Under the pieces are notes generated by a model. The model ran no database searches, was not told the DNA's origin, and saw only the letters and a program-made list of their open reading frames with translations. Below are positions 9,016 to 11,277 of a stretch of DNA of 11,277 nt, piece after piece. A program made the position numbers and the translations under genes. This stretch comes from Conidiobolus incongruus B7586 (lineage: Eukaryota; Entomophthoromycota; Entomophthoromycetes; Entomophthorales; Conidiobolaceae), in contig JNEM01010964.1 of assembly GCA_000697335.1 (NCBI GenBank), positions 1 to 11,277 of the forward strand, given 5' to 3'. The stretch's first letter is position 1; each line of letters opens with the position of its first letter.

Positions 9016-9249
9016 ATGTTATATGCTACTACTAATATTATATTGCTTCGTACTTTGACTCGTTTGCCTTCTATTTCCAGCGTTCGTATGTATTCTCAAA
9101 TTGATGCTTTCGACGAAAGAGAAAAAGCAGCTGAAAACAGATATATTCGTGAACATGAGAAGGAAAAGTTAAAAAAGTTGAAGGAACAACTTGAAAAATT
9201 GATAAAGGAAAAGAAAGAAATTGAGGATAGACTTAACAAATCTAAATAG
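9016..9249 (+). CDS. INH1: Mitochondrial ATP synthase inhibitor IF1, 77 aa
   Basis: IF1 binds the F1 part of ATP synthase in the mitochondrial matrix and blocks ATP hydrolysis when the membrane potential collapses. Residues 1-26 form a mitochondrial presequence: Arg12, Arg16 and Arg24, no acidic residue, and many hydrophobic and hydroxylated residues. RMYS at 24-27 matches the R-x-Y/S cleavage motif (the R-3 type). The mature part carries the inhibitor signature: FDEREKAAENRYIREHEKE (32-50) parallels the yeast stretch FVKRERATEDFFVRQREKE, and LKEQLEK (55-61) is the same in yeast as I remember it. The rest is a charged coiled coil, about 52-74, used for self-association. Total length is normal for the family. 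An in-frame TAA four codons upstream fixes the start, with A at -3. It is a single exon. It is divergent from the Som1-like gene, with a CCAAT cluster and TATA box in front. Confidence 0.95.
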   Translation: MLYATTNIILLRTLTRLPSISSVRMYSQIDAFDEREKAAENRYIREHEKEKLKKLKEQLEKLIKEKKEIEDRLNKSK

Positions 9250-9515
9250 AGTGTCTTCGTTTTATCTCACCCTACTTTGACTTTGCTTTTCATAATATTA
9301 CTATATTAGGTTGGAACATTTCGTCCCAAACATAAAACTTATTCTTGCTTTTATTTATAGTTCACAATATCAACCTTTACCTCGCTGGTTCTGTGGTTTA
9401 TGATTTCTATACTTAATATCCTCAAAACACCGGTTATATTACAACATATACTCTTTTTGATCTACTTACAACTAACTATTCAATATCAAAAATTTTAAAA
9501 TAATAAATAATAAAG
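9250..9515 (+). other. Probable 3' untranslated and flanking region of the IF1 gene
   Basis: The stretch is less AT-extreme than the DNA beyond it. It contains a pyrimidine-rich CTTATTCTTGC... stretch ending in TTTATAG at about 9360, which looks like an intron 3' end, but no convincing partner exon was found. Two overlapping-style AATAAA hexamers lie at 9502-9507 and 9509-9514 and could be poly(A) signals, though they are over 250 bases past the stop. Confidence 0.35.
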
Positions 9516-9519
9516 TAAT

Positions 9520-10525
9520 TTGATATTTTCAACTTCTGGCAATACAACCATGCATATTTTTAATTCATATAAATTATATAACATCTATTATTATTCTGCA
9601 ACTTTACGAGTCAAAATTTTAATTTTAAATTTAATATTTTTTAAAAAAAGTGATATCACATTAAAAAAAATTAAAATGTAATATATAATTTTTTTATAAC
9701 TTAAATAATATTCTTAAAATTTATATTTTATAGTTGTTATTTTATATTTTTAATATAAATATATTTTAGAATTTAAATCAAAATTTAATTATTTTGATAA
9801 TAGTATCAATTAAATCATTCCTGAAACTTTCACCTATATTGAGTATACCTATTAGTATTTAATTAAAGCTTAGATAAGCTACCACTTGCAACATGATCAC
9901 TTGAATATTAATTTACAATGGTATTTAATGTCAATCAATATAACACTATACCACTATTGTTATAATTAGAGAAATATAAATAATTCTGACTATGTTTTTG
10001 CTTTCATAATGAAAATATAAGTTGAAACCCTATTGAAAAATCTTAGATACTGAGATAGAGCTAGAAATGCGAGAACGTTACAAACTTCCTGTGGATTTAG
10101 TTTTTACTTAGTTTCTGAGATTAAATATCTAATTAATCATAGAAAAAGTTTTAAATAAGACAAAATATAATATTTATATGTTTCATCAAAATATCAAAAA
10201 AAATTATAAATAATAAATTTAACAATTTAGATAAAAATATAATTAATTTTAAATCTTTTACCTTCTTAACTTTATTTAATCATCTATATTCAGGAACTAT
10301 TTTTGATATTTTTATTATTTATAAAATTAATTATTATTTTAAATATATTATTTAAATTTAAATTTTTAGTTAAAATTATCAATATACCAAGTAGAAAATT
10401 TAAATTTATCTTTTGCTATTTATAATTTATAATTATTTAATAATATTACTTTGTAATTTAAATAATTGGAATTTTTTGTGATTGAAAAAAATAAACATTT
10501 TAATATATAATATAAAATTAATATT
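9520..10525. other. AT desert, no gene seen
   Basis: Very low G+C (2 of 60 bases at 10321-10380). Many stops occur in all frames, and there is no tRNA or recognisable motif. A slightly richer patch at 10040-10125 shows no coding pattern I can support. Confidence 0.6.
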
Positions 10526-10529
10526 TTTT

Positions 10530-11277
10530 TATTTCTAATAACTTTTTGCTATACTTTTAGCAAATATCTAATACTTAAAAAATAACTCTTTTTATTAAAG
10601 ATTAAAATTTGATATTTCACAAACTAATTAAATTTTCCTATAGAAATTTTCTTTCCTATAAACTAGTTTTTTAATAACTTAAAATAATTATAATTATATA
10701 AGTTATAATCTAATGAATATACTAGATTTCGTGATTTTTTCTAGTTATTTTTAATTAGAAAGTTTTTTACAGCTTTAGATTTATATATTTTATAATTATC
10801 ATATAAAATAATAGGTTTTCTCAAATTATATTAAAATATCAATTTAAGATAGTTTTATGTAAAAAAAATATAAAGTTTATTATTAATTAATGTTCTTTTA
10901 AAAACTAAATAAAAATAATATAAATTATTATAATTTATTTCAATAATTAACATTTACTTATTAATAAAATATTTATTTAAAGGAATTTATAAAGGGGGTT
11001 AATTTAACTTAATTTAATATTTTAATTTATGTTTTAATAAAAGATTATATAAAAAAACTTAAGATTTATTTATTATAATAAATTATTATAAAAGCTTTGG
11101 TTTCTAGTTATACCTTAGTAATTTTTGTTTAATAATAGCTACTCTAGCTTTTTTTTAAGTTTTAGTTAAATTATAAGGTATTTATTTGATATTTTTATTA
11201 ATTAATTTTAATTTAAAATTTAATATATATAAAATACTCATGTAACTAATATTAAAATATCTTGATAATTTTTTAAC
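10530..11277. repeat. Dispersed repeat, copy 2 (runs to the window end)
   Basis: This is the direct-orientation counterpart of 5850-6275. 10530-10840 pairs with about 5850-6150, and 11230-11265 pairs with 6241-6275. Between those blocks this copy has about 390 bases where copy 1 has about 90, so one copy has lost or gained DNA. The intervening part includes the GGGGG at about 10995-10999, unusual in this background. The right end may lie beyond the window. No open frame or terminal repeat was seen. Confidence 0.55.

Noticed and set aside
9361-9500. Possible exon after a pyrimidine-rich TTTATAG in the IF1 3' flank
   Set aside because: A 3' splice-like site and an open frame of about 45 codons exist, but the IF1 reading frame already ends at the normal family length and no good 5' splice site or upstream exon was found.
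1-11277. tRNA genes, CRISPR arrays, and retroelement or viral coding remnants
   Set aside because: No T-arm motif with a matching cloverleaf, no regularly spaced identical repeats, and no reverse transcriptase, integrase or capsid-like stretch could be recognised on either strand.

Overview
The window looks like nuclear DNA from a very AT-rich fungus. The evidence is a recognisable Som1-type mitochondrial protease subunit (a fungal family), a short 45-bp spliceosomal intron, a 60-residue fungal-style homeobox regulator with a long Ser/Asn/Gln/Pro-rich tail, and intergenic DNA that in places is almost pure A+T (for example 2 G/C in the 60 bases from 10321). No closer taxonomic placement is safe. 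The sparse genes and short intron fit an early-diverging, AT-rich lineage better than a compact yeast, but that is inference.

Layout. 1-700 is an AT desert. 700-1145 is a sharply bounded GC-richer island (150 G/C of 360 bases in 721-1080, counted by hand). It has several inverted repeats and no convincing protein reading, so it could be a structured RNA gene or a decayed gene. 1146-3388 is gene-free. 3389-4447 (minus) encodes a 352-aa homeobox transcription factor, with TATA and CCAAT sites upstream and a poly(A) hexamer downstream. 4700-8320 is gene-free; it holds a circularly permuted inverted repeat at 5219-5254 and one copy of a diverged dispersed repeat at about 5850-6275. 8322-8609 (minus) is a two-exon Som1-like gene of 80 aa. 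9016-9249 (plus) is a one-exon gene for the mitochondrial ATP synthase inhibitor IF1, 77 aa. 9520-11277 is AT desert with the second copy of the dispersed repeat from about 10530.

How the genes relate. The Som1-like and IF1 genes are divergent and share 406 bp of intergenic DNA. Both products act in mitochondria: one helps the inner-membrane protease that trims imported proteins, the other blocks ATP hydrolysis by F1 when the membrane potential falls. Four CCAAT pentamers lie within 67 bp between them, upstream of the IF1 TATA box. This is the arrangement expected of a HAP/NF-Y-controlled respiratory promoter. The homeobox gene stands alone and has no visible link to the other two.
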